This document shows, piece by piece, positions 45,209 to 54,200 of a DNA stretch of 64,000 bases. Location of the stretch: the NCBI RefSeq assembly GCF_016009175.1, contig NZ_JADUCM010000009.1:1-64000 (forward strand). The letters are read 5' to 3'. How positions within the stretch are numbered: the stretch's first letter is position 1; each line of letters starts with the position of its first letter. The notes below the pieces were generated by a model that saw nothing but the letters and a program-made list of their open reading frames with translations, was not told where the DNA came from and made no database searches. The DNA comes from Pseudomonas alkylphenolica. GTDB taxonomy: Bacteria; Pseudomonadota; Gammaproteobacteria; Pseudomonadales; Pseudomonadaceae. The translations under genes and the position numbers were made by a program.

Positions 45209-45236
45209 ATTATACCCTTAGCAAGCTAATTAACAA
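45209..45236 (-). promoter_or_regulatory. gcd promoter containing a SlyA-consensus palindrome
   Basis: On the minus strand: -35 TTGTTA (45236-45231), 16-bp spacer, -10 TATAAT (45214-45209). The spacer is almost filled by TTAGCAAGCTAA (45218-45229), the exact 12-bp consensus palindrome of SlyA-type MarR regulators, followed outward by TTAACAAGTTAG. A protein bound there would directly cover the promoter. Confidence 0.7.
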
Positions 45237-45352
45237 GTTAGTCCATTTTTTGGTGTTTAAAAAAATTGACGCCTCTGTTGCTTTAAATGCGCCTTCAGGG
45301 TTTTATGATGCGCATTGAATTGCATCAACCTTCAGCAGCAGGCAGTAACAGT

Positions 45353-47065
45353 ATGATTGAAGTCACCGAAGTCTCCATTGCCGATCTACGCGCTGCGCTC
45401 GAATCGGGTCAGACCACTGCGGTCGAGCTGGTTCAGGCTTATCTGGCGCGTATCGAGGCCTATGACGGTCCCGACACGGCCACCGCGCTCAATGCCGTAG
45501 TGGTCCGTAACCCCGAAGCGCTGAACGAAGCCCGGGCGTCCGACGCCCGTCGGGCCAAGGGTGAATTGTTGGGCCCACTGGATGGTATTCCTTACACCGC
45601 CAAGGACAGCTATCTGGTGAAGGGACTCACCGCTGCTTCCGGCAGCCCGGCGTTTGCCGACCTGGTTGCCTACCGTGATGCGTTCACCATCGAGCGCTTG
45701 CGCGCTGCGGGTGCCATCTGCCTGGGTAAAACCAACATGCCGCCGATGGCTAACGGCGGCATGCAGCGTGGCGTGTATGGCCGGGCCGAAAGCCCGTATA
45801 ACGCCGACTACCTCACTGCGCCGTTTGCGTCGGGCTCCTCCAATGGTGCCGGTACGGCCACGGCTGCCAGCTTCTCGGCATTCGGCCTGGCGGAAGAAAC
45901 CTGGTCGAGTGGGCGTGGGCCTGCAACCAATAACGGACTGTGTGCCTACACGCCTTCGCGTGGGGTGATTTCGGTGCGCGGTAACTGGCCGCTGACGCCG
46001 ACCATGGACGTCGTCGTGCCGTTTGCCCGGACCATGGCTGACCTGCTTGAAGTGCTCGACGTGGTGGTTGCCGAAGACCCCGACACTCGCGGCGACCTGT
46101 GGCGCATGCAGCCTTGGGTGCCGATCCCGAGCGTTGCCGAGGTGCGCCCGGCGTCCTATCTGGACCTGGCTGCCGACCCTACGGCGCTGGTCGGCAAGCG
46201 CCTGGGCGTGCCGCGTATGTACATCAATGCCGATCCTGAGGCCGGTACCAGCGAAGCGCCGGGTATCGGCGGCCCGACCGGGCAGCGCATCAACACCCGG
46301 CCATCGGTCATCAGCCTGTGGGAAGCGGCGCGCAAAGCCCTGGAAGCTGCAGGTGCCGAAGTGATCGAGGTGGATTTCCCGCTGGTGTCCAACTGTGAAG
46401 GTGATCGCCCTGGCGCGCCAACCGTGTTCAATCGCGGCCTGGTCTCCAAGGAGTTCCTGCACCATGAACTGTGGGACCTGACGGCCTGGGCCTTCGATGA
46501 TTTCCTGCAGGCCAACGGTGACCCCAAGTTGAACCGCCTGGTCGACGTGGATGGCCCGAAAATCTTCCCCCACGACCCGGGCACGCTGCCTAACCGCGAA
46601 GGTGACCTGGCGGCGGGCATGGACGAGTACGTGCGCATGGCCGAGCGCGGCATTACCCCATGGGACCAGATCAGTACGGTGCCGGACGGGCTGCGCGGGC
46701 TGGAACACACCCGTCGTATCGATCTGGAAGACTGGATGGATGGCTTGCGGCTCGATGCCGTGCTGTTCCCGACCGTGGCCGACGTGGGCCCGGCCGATGC
46801 GGATGTCAATCCGGCGTCGGCGGACATTGCCTGGAGCAACGGTGTGTGGGTTGCCAACGGTAACCTCGCCATCCGTCATCTGGGTGTGCCGACCGTGACC
46901 GTGCCGATGGGGATCATGGCTGATATCGGCATGCCGATCGGCCTGACCTTTGCCGGGCGCGCGTATGACGACTCGTCGTTGCTGCGCCTGGCGTCGGCCT
47001 ACGAGTCGACCGGCTCCAAGCGTCAGGTGCCGCCACGCACGCCACCGCTGGTGTCGGGCAAGTAA
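45353..47065 (+). CDS. Amidase-signature family hydrolase
   Basis: A 570-residue amidase from the ATG at 45353 (weak ribosome site; the frame opens 22 codons earlier). Catalytic triad candidates are K84 in IPYTAKDSYLVKG, S162/S163 in ASGSSNGAGTATAAS, and S186 in EETWSSGRGPA. In most family members these read GGSSGGS and GTDTGGSIR, so both serine loops deviate while keeping the Ser residues. Length exceeds that of GatA-type enzymes, with an insertion around residues 290-320. The substrate is unknown. It diverges from gcd and has a hairpin after the stop. Confidence 0.85.
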   Translation: MIEVTEVSIADLRAALESGQTTAVELVQAYLARIEAYDGPDTATALNAVVVRNPEALNEARASDARRAKGELLGPLDGIPYTAKDSYLVKGLTAASGSPAFADLVAYRDAFTIERLRAAGAICLGKTNMPPMANGGMQRGVYGRAESPYNADYLTAPFASGSSNGAGTATAASFSAFGLAEETWSSGRGPATNNGLCAYTPSRGVISVRGNWPLTPTMDVVVPFARTMADLLEVLDVVVAEDPDTRGDLWRMQPWVPIPSVAEVRPASYLDLAADPTALVGKRLGVPRMYINADPEAGTSEAPGIGGPTGQRINTRPSVISLWEAARKALEAAGAEVIEVDFPLVSNCEGDRPGAPTVFNRGLVSKEFLHHELWDLTAWAFDDFLQANGDPKLNRLVDVDGPKIFPHDPGTLPNREGDLAAGMDEYVRMAERGITPWDQISTVPDGLRGLEHTRRIDLEDWMDGLRLDAVLFPTVADVGPADADVNPASADIAWSNGVWVANGNLAIRHLGVPTVTVPMGIMADIGMPIGLTFAGRAYDDSSLLRLASAYESTGSKRQVPPRTPPLVSGK

Positions 47066-47072
47066 CAGAGAC

Positions 47073-47106
47073 GCCGGGGTTGAAGCAGCAATGCTCCAAT
47101 CCCGGC
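47073..47106 (+). terminator. Hairpin after the amidase gene
   Basis: GCCGGGGTTG / CAATCCCGGC, a 10-bp stem with one G-T pair and a 14-nt loop, 7 bp past the stop; there is no T-run, so the terminator role is tentative. Confidence 0.5.
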
Positions 47107-47198
47107 TGTTCATGGCCGAGGCGAGCTGTATGTTCGGTGCGTACGAGTGCCGGGCTGTAAATGCCGGTCGGGGGAGAGTTTGATACGGAAGAAGAAAA

Positions 47199-47273
47199 TG
47201 GCAGGGGCGGCTGGATTCGAACCAACGCATGGCAGGATCAAAACCTGCTGCCTTACCGCTTGGCGACGCCCCT
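47199..47273 (-). tRNA. tRNA-Gln (anticodon TTG)
   Basis: A 75-nt cloverleaf including encoded CCA: acceptor AGGGGCG/CGCCCCT, D arm GCC-AAGCGGTAA-GGC, anticodon arm GCAGG-TTTTGAT-CCTGC with TTG, T arm with GTTCGAAT, and discriminator G before CCA. It is a single gene between the convergent amidase and a RidA gene, with no integrase or attachment duplication beside it. Confidence 0.95.
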
Positions 47274-47490
47274 GTAGGTGTTGCGACGAGTGCCTGGCAC
47301 CCGCTGGATGACATTCGCTGCTGTGCCGTAAATGACCCGTTGCAGGAATGCGCGGAAATTTACCAACTTTTTTCCCGTCTGGGAAGAGTCTGTACAGATA
47401 AATTGTTTTTAAAACAGCTGGTTAGTGTTGGGCGAGGGCAGGCGTCATAATGCCTGCGATGCGTTACCCCACTTTTTTCAGGAAATACTC

Positions 47491-47871
47491 ATGGCAAACC
47501 ACGACCTCACCTTTACCCCTGACCCGGACCCGGAATCCATCTCCAGCGACGTCGTCGGCTTTGCCGGCGTGCTGGTTTCTACCCAGATCCCGACCCGCGC
47601 CGACGGCAGCCTGGAACTGGGCGACATCACCCTGCAAAGCGAGTGCACCCTGCAGGCGCTGAAGGTGGCCTTGGAGCGCGCTGGCAGCTCGATGGACCGG
47701 GTGATGCACCTGACCATCTACCTCACCGACATGGCGGACCGCGCGGCGTTCAACGAGGTGTACCAGCGTTTCTTCGCCAAGCCCTGGCCGGTGCGTGCTG
47801 CCGTTGGCGTGGCCTCGCTGGCCGTTGAAGGCATGCGCGTGGAAGTGACGGCGATGGCGGCAAAGGCCTAG
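47491..47871 (+). CDS. RidA/YjgF-family protein (second copy)
   Basis: A 126-residue RidA-like protein with ATG at 47491 and AGGAA 7 bp upstream. Features are the YjgF core VVGFAGVLVSTQIPTRADGSLELGDI, LQALKVALERAGSSMDRVMHLTIYLTDM, and the C-terminal PVRAAVGVASLAVEGMRVEVTAMA with Arg at the substrate-binding position and the usual Glu. It is closer to canonical RidA than the copy at 40.9 kb. A GCAGGC/GCCTGC dyad with CATAAT in it (47438-47457) lies in the promoter region. It is probably monocistronic. Confidence 0.87.
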   Translation: MANHDLTFTPDPDPESISSDVVGFAGVLVSTQIPTRADGSLELGDITLQSECTLQALKVALERAGSSMDRVMHLTIYLTDMADRAAFNEVYQRFFAKPWPVRAAVGVASLAVEGMRVEVTAMAAKA

Positions 47872-47901
47872 GCCCGCACAGCTCTCCAGATTCCATCGAT
47901 C

Positions 47902-48012
47902 CCGTGGGAGCTGGCGCTAGCCGGCGATGGACTGCGCAGCAGGCCCGGCTCGGTACCGGACGAACAGCATTCGCGGGTAAACCCGCTCCCACAAAGACAA
48001 TTGCTCCTACAA
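47902..48012. repeat. REP elements between ridA-like gene and rlhA
   Basis: CCGTGGGAGCTGGCGCTAGC and, inverted, GGGTAAACCCGCTCCCAC, followed by a partial third copy (TTGCTCCTACAAAG at 48001). This makes an odd-numbered, slightly degenerate cluster. Confidence 0.75.
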
Positions 48013-48089
48013 AGTCAGTGGCCCAAAGCAATCAGGGTCATCCTGCATGCAGCTCGGCAGCCGACGGGTGCCTGTCACGCGTTTCGCGC

Positions 48090-48095
48090 TACAAT
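48090..48095 (+). promoter_or_regulatory. Candidate -10 element of rlhA
   Basis: TACAAT 37 bp before the rlhA start; the -35 is not convincing. Confidence 0.35.
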
Positions 48096-48131
48096 GCGCG
48101 CCTTGACCGTGACAAGCCTGACTAAAAAAAC

Positions 48132-50135
48132 ATGTCCTTACCCAAGCATCACCTGGAATTGCTCAGCCCTGCCCGCGATGTAGCCATTGCCCGCGAGGCC
48201 ATCCTGCATGGCGCCGACGCTATCTACATCGGCGGCCCAAGCTTCGGCGCCCGCCACAACGCCTGCAACGAGGTGGGCGAAATCGCCCAGTTGGTGGAGT
48301 TCGCCCGTCGCTACCATGCCCGGGTGTTCACCACCATCAACACCATCCTGCACGACAACGAGCTGGAGCCGGCGCGCAAGCTGATCCACCAGCTCTACGA
48401 CGCCGGTGTCGACGCGCTGATCGTCCAGGACCTGGGGGTGATGGAGCTGGACATTCCGCCGATTGAGCTGCATGCCAGTACCCAGACCGACATCCGCACC
48501 CTGGCGCGGGCAAAGTTCCTCGATCAGGCCGGTTTCTCGCAGCTGGTGCTGGCCCGTGAGCTGAACCTGAAGGAAATCCGCGCCATCGCCGATGAAACCG
48601 ATGCCGCCATCGAGTTTTTCATTCACGGCGCCTTGTGTGTGGCGTTCTCCGGTCAGTGCAACATTTCCCACGCCCAGACCGGCCGCAGTGCCAACCGCGG
48701 CGACTGCTCACAGGCCTGCCGCCTGCCCTACACCCTCAAAGATGAGAAGGGTGGGGTGATCGCTTACGAAAAACACCTGTTGTCGATGAAGGACAACAAC
48801 CAGAGCGCCAACATCCGCGCGCTGGTCGAAGCAGGCGTGCGCTCGTTCAAGATCGAAGGGCGCTACAAGGACATGGGCTATGTGAAGAACATCACCGCCT
48901 ACTACCGCCAGCGCCTGGATGCCGTGCTCGAAGACCGCCCGGACCTCGCCCGTGCCTCCAGCGGCCGTACCGCGCACTTCTTCCTGCCCGATCCGGACAA
49001 GACTTTCCACCGCGGCAGCACCGACTATTTTGTCAGCGAGCGCAAGATCGACATCGGCGCGTTCGACTCACCCACCTTTACCGGTCTGCCGGTAGGCGTG
49101 GTGGAAAAGGTCGGCAAGCGCGACATGCAGGTAGTCACCCACGAGCCGCTGTCCAACGGTGATGGCCTCAACGTGCTGGTCAAGCGTGAAGTCGTGGGTT
49201 TCCGCGCCAACATCGCCGAGCCCAAAGGCGAGTTCGATGAAGACGGCGAGAAGCGCTACCGCTACCGCGTCGAGCCCAACGAAATGCCTGCCGGGATGTA
49301 TCAGCTGCGGCCTAACCACCCGTTGAGCCGCAACCTGGACCACAACTGGCAACAGGCCTTGCAGAAAACCTCCGCCGAGCGCCGTATCGGCCTGGGCTGG
49401 GTGGCACGCTTGCGCGAAGACCGCCTGGAACTGACCGCCACCAGCGAAGAGGGTATCAGCGCCACTGTTGGCCTGGACGGCCCGTTCGGTACGGCCAACA
49501 AGCCGGAGCAGGCCCTGGAGCAACTGCACGACCTGCTCGGCCAGCTGGGCACCACCCAGTACCACGCCACCACGATCAAGCTGGATGCGCCACAGGCGTT
49601 TTTCATTCCCAACTCGCAGCTCAAGGCCCTGCGCCGCGAGGTGATCGAATCGCTGACCGCCGCGCGTGTTGCCGCGCACCCACGCGGCGCGCGCAAAGCC
49701 GAGACCACGCCACCGCCGGTGTACCCGGAGTCGCACCTGTCGTTCTTGGCCAACGTCTACAACCAGAAGGCCCGCGACTTCTACCACCGTCACGGGGTCA
49801 AGCTGATCGACGCCGCCTACGAGGCACATGAAGAGAAGGGTGAAGTGCCGGTGATGATCACCAAGCACTGCCTGCGCTTCTCCTTCAACCTGTGCCCCAA
49901 ACAGGCCAAGGGCGTCACCGGTGTGCGCACCAAGGTCGCACCGATGCAGCTGATTCACGGTGATGAAGTGCTGACCCTGAAGTTCGACTGCAAGCCGTGC
50001 GAAATGCACGTGATCGGCAAGATGAAGGGCCACATCTTCGATCTGCCGCAGCCGGGCAGCGCCGTGCAGCAACAGGTCGTTGGCCATATCAGCCCGGAAG
50101 ACCTGCTCAAGACCATCCCCCGCGCTCCGCACTGA
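48132..50135 (+). CDS. rlhA: U32-family 23S rRNA C2501 hydroxylase RlhA (YdcP-like)
   Basis: Belongs to the U32 'peptidase' family, whose characterised members hydroxylate RNA bases; the long form with a C-terminal DUF3656-like part corresponds to RlhA (5-hydroxycytidine in 23S rRNA). The 667 residues start HHLELLSPARDVAIAREAILHGADAIYIGGPSFGAR. Four Cys at 169, 176, 192 and 196 (ALCVAFSGQCNIS and DCSQACRLPY) are expected cluster or active-site ligands, and further Cys lie near the C-terminus (FNLCPKQ, DCKPCEMHV). The shorter tRNA enzyme TrhP is the main alternative, but length argues against it. Confidence 0.88.
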   Translation: MSLPKHHLELLSPARDVAIAREAILHGADAIYIGGPSFGARHNACNEVGEIAQLVEFARRYHARVFTTINTILHDNELEPARKLIHQLYDAGVDALIVQDLGVMELDIPPIELHASTQTDIRTLARAKFLDQAGFSQLVLARELNLKEIRAIADETDAAIEFFIHGALCVAFSGQCNISHAQTGRSANRGDCSQACRLPYTLKDEKGGVIAYEKHLLSMKDNNQSANIRALVEAGVRSFKIEGRYKDMGYVKNITAYYRQRLDAVLEDRPDLARASSGRTAHFFLPDPDKTFHRGSTDYFVSERKIDIGAFDSPTFTGLPVGVVEKVGKRDMQVVTHEPLSNGDGLNVLVKREVVGFRANIAEPKGEFDEDGEKRYRYRVEPNEMPAGMYQLRPNHPLSRNLDHNWQQALQKTSAERRIGLGWVARLREDRLELTATSEEGISATVGLDGPFGTANKPEQALEQLHDLLGQLGTTQYHATTIKLDAPQAFFIPNSQLKALRREVIESLTAARVAAHPRGARKAETTPPPVYPESHLSFLANVYNQKARDFYHRHGVKLIDAAYEAHEEKGEVPVMITKHCLRFSFNLCPKQAKGVTGVRTKVAPMQLIHGDEVLTLKFDCKPCEMHVIGKMKGHIFDLPQPGSAVQQQVVGHISPEDLLKTIPRAPH

Positions 50136-50141
50136 GTGCCA

Positions 50142-50171
50142 GCGAGCGCGGCGTTACAACGTCGCGCTCGC
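50142..50171. terminator. Hairpin between rlhA and the LysR gene
   Basis: GCGAGCGCG / CGCGCTCGC, a perfect 9-bp stem, with an inner CGTT/AACG extension, in the 38-bp gap between convergent genes. There is no T-run, so it may be a Rho-assisted end. Confidence 0.5.
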
Positions 50172-50173
50172 CG

Positions 50174-51076
50174 TCAGTCCCCCAGCTCCGTTCCCGCCTT
50201 GTCCAGCAGCCAGCCACGAAACGCTTGCAGCGCTGGCAGCGCCTGGTTGCGGGGTGGATATACCAGGTAGTAACTGCGCGCGCTGGCATAGGGCAGGGCG
50301 GGGCAGCTCAGCTCGCCGCTGGCCAGTTCGTCGGTGATCAGGATGCGGGGCACCAGGCCGATGCCGATGTCGGCACGCACGGCCTGGATCAAGTGCGACG
50401 TCAGTTCGAAGCTCGGTCCCAGGCGCATGGCGTGATGGGCCAGGCCGTGGTGGGTGAACCATTCGCCCCAGGCATTGGCATTGTTGGCGACACTGAGCAG
50501 CACCTGCTGGCTGATGTCCTTCGCGCTCCAGATGGCGCGGCTGGCCGCCAGGGTGGGTGAGAGAATCACCATCAGCTCTTCGGCATGCAGGCGATGGCAG
50601 ATCAGCCCCGGCAATTCGCCGGTGGCAACGACGATGGCGGCGTCGATACCGCTGGTGGCGAAGTCGACGGGTTCGATGCGTGAATTGATATGCACCAGCA
50701 CATCCGGGTGGCTGCGGTAGAACGCATGCAGGCGTGGCAACAACCATTTCGAGCCAAAGGTCGGTAGCGTTGCCAGGCGCAGGTTGCCACCACCGGCCTG
50801 GTGGGCAACTGCGTGCAGGGTAGCGCTGCGCACCCGCCCCAGGGCCTCGCTGATTTCGCGCTGATACAGGCGGCCGACGTCGGTCAGCTTGACCGTGCGG
50901 CCTTCACGGCGGAACAGGGTCACCCCCAGTTGCTGTTCCAGGGCTTGCACCTGGCGGCTGACAGCGCTCTGGGTCAACGACAGCTCGACCGCCGCGCGGG
51001 TGTAGCTTTCATGGCGCGCTGCCGCTTCGAATGCCAGCAGCAAGGACATGGACGGGGTGAGATTGCGGTAATTCAT
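50174..51076 (-). CDS. LysR-family regulator (GcvA-like)
   Basis: A 300-residue LysR regulator: LTPSMSLLLAFEAAARHESYTRAAVELSLTQSAVSRQVQALEQQLGVTLFRREGRTVKLTDVG is the winged helix, followed by the effector-binding domain (LRLATLPTFGSKWLLPRLHAFY), typical of the GcvA/AmpR subgroup. It is divergent from the FAD/Fe-S dehydrogenase gene, the usual arrangement with a regulated target. A pair of 16-bp direct repeats in the gap may be its binding site. Confidence 0.9.
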   Translation of the reverse strand: MNYRNLTPSMSLLLAFEAAARHESYTRAAVELSLTQSAVSRQVQALEQQLGVTLFRREGRTVKLTDVGRLYQREISEALGRVRSATLHAVAHQAGGGNLRLATLPTFGSKWLLPRLHAFYRSHPDVLVHINSRIEPVDFATSGIDAAIVVATGELPGLICHRLHAEELMVILSPTLAASRAIWSAKDISQQVLLSVANNANAWGEWFTHHGLAHHAMRLGPSFELTSHLIQAVRADIGIGLVPRILITDELASGELSCPALPYASARSYYLVYPPRNQALPALQAFRGWLLDKAGTELGD

Positions 51077-51091
51077 TCGTAAAAGTCATCA

Positions 51092-51140
51092 AAGGCTGCG
51101 GGATTATCCGTTTGTGCCTGGCTCAAGGCTGCGGGATCAT
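51092..51140. promoter_or_regulatory. Direct repeats in the LysR / dehydrogenase promoter
   Basis: AAGGCTGCGGGATTAT (51092-51107) and AAGGCTGCGGGATCAT (51125-51140), 15 of 16 identical and 33 bp apart, i.e. three helical turns on the same face. Confidence 0.6.
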
Positions 51141-51228
51141 TGGCATCATCCACTACCTGGCGGTGTACTGACCATACCGTTTCAGCAAGTATTCATGATT
51201 AGCCTGACATAAATGAGGCCATCCCCCG

Positions 51229-54200
51229 ATGATCGCCCGACTGACCGGCACTGCACCGGCCACGTTGTACCCTGATTTCCTTGAAGCCCTGCGCACTGCC
51301 GGTTTCCGTGGCCAGCTCAGTGCTGACTACGCCACCCGTACGGTGTTGGCCACCGATAACTCGATTTACCAGCGCCTGCCCCAGGCGGCGGTGTTCCCGC
51401 AGGATGCCGACGACGTCGCACGCATTGCGGCGCTGATGGCCGAGCCGCGATTCAAAGAGGTGAAGCTGACCCCGCGCGGCGGCGGCACCGGCACTAACGG
51501 CCAGTCGCTGACCGACGGCATTGTTGTCGACCTGTCGCGGCACATGAACAGCATCCTTGAGATCAACGCCGAAGCGCGTTGGGTGCGGGTGCAGGCCGGT
51601 GTCGTCAAGGACCAGCTCAACGCTGCGCTCAAGCCTCACGGGCTGTTTTTTGCCCCGGAGCTGTCGACCTCCAACCGCGCCACTGTCGGCGGCATGATCA
51701 ACACCGACGCCAGCGGCCAGGGCAGCTGCACCTACGGCAAGACACGTGACCACGTGCTCGAGCTGCACAGCGTGCTGCTCGGTGGTCAACGTCTGCACAC
51801 ACGTCCCTTGAGCGACGCCGAGCTGGACCAGGCCTGTGCCGAACCAGGCCGTGCCGGGGAGGTGTACCGTACCGCCCGGCAGATCCAGGAAACCCAGGCC
51901 GAGCTGATCGAGCAGACCTTCCCCAAACTCAACCGCTGCCTGACCGGCTACGACCTGGCGCACCTGCGCGACGAGCAGGGGCGTTTCAACCTCAATAGCG
52001 TGCTGTGTGGCGCTGAAGGTTCGTTGGGCTATGTGGTCGAAGCCAAGCTCAATGTGCTGCCGATTCCCAAGTACGCAGTGCTGGTCAACGTCCGTTACAC
52101 CAGCTTCATGGACGCCCTGCGCGACGCCAATGCATTGATGGCGCACAAGCCGCTGTCGATTGAAACCGTCGACTCCAAGGTGTTGATGCTGGCGATGAAA
52201 GACATCGTCTGGCACAGCGTCGCCGAGTATTTCCCCGCCGACGCCGAGCGCCCGACCCTGGGGATCAACCTGGTGGAGTTCTGCGGTGACGACCCGGCCG
52301 AGGTCAATGCGCGGGTCCAGGCTTTCGTTGGCCACTTGCAGGCCGATTCCAGCGTCGAGCGCCTGGGTCATACCCTGGCCGAAGGTGCCGAGGCCGTGAC
52401 GCGGGTGTACACCATGCGTAAGCGTTCGGTGGGCTTGCTCGGCAACGTCGAGGGCGAAGTGCGTCCGCAGCCGTTTGTCGAAGACACCGCGGTACCGCCG
52501 GAGCAACTGGCGGACTACATTGCCGATTTTCGTGCCCTGCTCGACAGCTACGGGCTGGCCTATGGCATGTTCGGCCACGTCGACGCCGGTGTGCTTCACG
52601 TGCGTCCGGCCCTGGACATGAAAGACCCGGCCCAGGCAGCGCTGGTCAAGCCGATTTCCGATGCAGTGGCAACCTTGACCCTGCGTTATAGCGGCCTGCT
52701 GTGGGGTGAACACGGCAAGGGCCTGCGCTCGGAATACGTGCCGGAATACTTCGGTGAGCTGTACCCGTCGCTGCAAGCGCTCAAAGGCGCTTTCGATCCG
52801 CACAACCAGCTCAATCCCGGCAAGATCTGCACCCCGCCCGACAGCGCCCAGGGCCTGATCAAGGTCAACGAGGCGCCCATGCGCGGTGACTTTGACCGCC
52901 AGATTGATGAGCGTGTATGGCAAAGCTTTGGCAGCGCCGTGCACTGCAATGGCAACGGCGCCTGCTACAACTACGACCCTAACGACGCCATGTGCCCGTC
53001 GTGGAAAGCCACGCGCGAACGCCAGCATTCGCCCAAGGGCCGCGCTTCGCTGATCCGCGAATGGCTGCGCCTGCAGGGGGCTGCCAATATCGACGTGCTG
53101 GCTGCGGCGAAAGGCAAGACCGCCTGGCTTAAAGGCTTGCCGGCGCGCCTGCGCAACAACCTGTCGCGCAGCAAGGGCGAGGCCGACTTCTCCCATGAGG
53201 TCTACGACGCCATGGCCGGTTGCCTGGCCTGTAAATCCTGTGCGGGGCAGTGCCCGATCAAGGTCAACGTGCCGGAGTTTCGCTCACGCTTCCTTGAGCT
53301 TTATCACGGGCGCTATCAGCGGCCGCTGCGCGACTACCTGATCGGTTCGCTGGAATTCACCATCCCGTACCTGGCGCATGCGCCGGGCCTGTACAACGCG
53401 GTGATGGGTTCGAAATGGGTGAGCAAGCTGCTTGAACGCCACATCGGTATGCTCGACAGCCCGCTGATCAGCCGTTACAACTTCCAGGCCACCCTGGCCC
53501 GTTGCAATGTACGTGTGGCCAGTATTCCGGCCCTGCGCGAACTCACCCCGGCCCAGCGCGAACGCAGCATCGTGCTGGTTCAGGACGCCTTCACCCGATA
53601 CTTCGAAACCCCGGTGCTGGCGGCGTTTATCGACCTGGCACATCGCCTCGGCCACCGTATCTACCTGGCGCCTTACAGCGCCAACGGCAAGCCGCTGCAC
53701 GTCCAGGGTTTCCTGGGTGCGTTCAACAAGGCGGCGATCCGCAACGCCCGGCAACTCAGTGCCCTGGCCGACTGCGGCGTGCCGTTGGTGGGGCTGGACC
53801 CGGCCATGACCCTGGTGTATCGCCAGGAGTATCAAAAAGTGCCGGGCCTGGGCGACTGCCCGAAGGTGGCGCTGCCTCAGGAGTGGCTGATGGACGTGCT
53901 GCCCGAGCAGCCCGGCAAGGCTGCTGGCACCTTCCGCCTGATGGCCCACTGCACCGAGAAAACCAACGTGCCCGCCAGTACGCGTCAGTGGGAACAGGTG
54001 TTTGCCCGCCTGGGTCTGAAGCTGGTCACCGAGGCCACCGGTTGCTGCGGCATGTCTGGCACTTACGGCCACGAAGCGCGTAACCAGGAAACCTCGAAGA
54101 CCATCTTCGAACAGTCCTGGGGCACCAAGCTGGACAAAGAGGGCGAGGCCTTGGCCACCGGTTATTCCTGCCGTAGCCAGGTCAAGCGCATGGCCGACCG

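Noticed and set aside
47199..47273. tRNA-Gln gene as an integration site
   Set aside because: No integrase and no duplicated 3' tRNA end is visible on either side within the window.
45386..47314. 642-codon frame antisense to the amidase, reading through the tRNA region
   Set aside because: Passes through a tRNA gene and opposes a well-supported enzyme gene.
11689..48012. Regularly recurring GTAGGAGC..GGCTTGCC repeats as a CRISPR or transposon signal
   Set aside because: They are isolated inverted pairs in separate gaps, i.e. REP elements; there are no spacers, cas genes, transposase or RAYT gene in the window.
51199..53196. 665-codon frame antisense to ydiJ
   Set aside because: Shadow; the plus-strand frame has FAD and Fe-S motifs in order.
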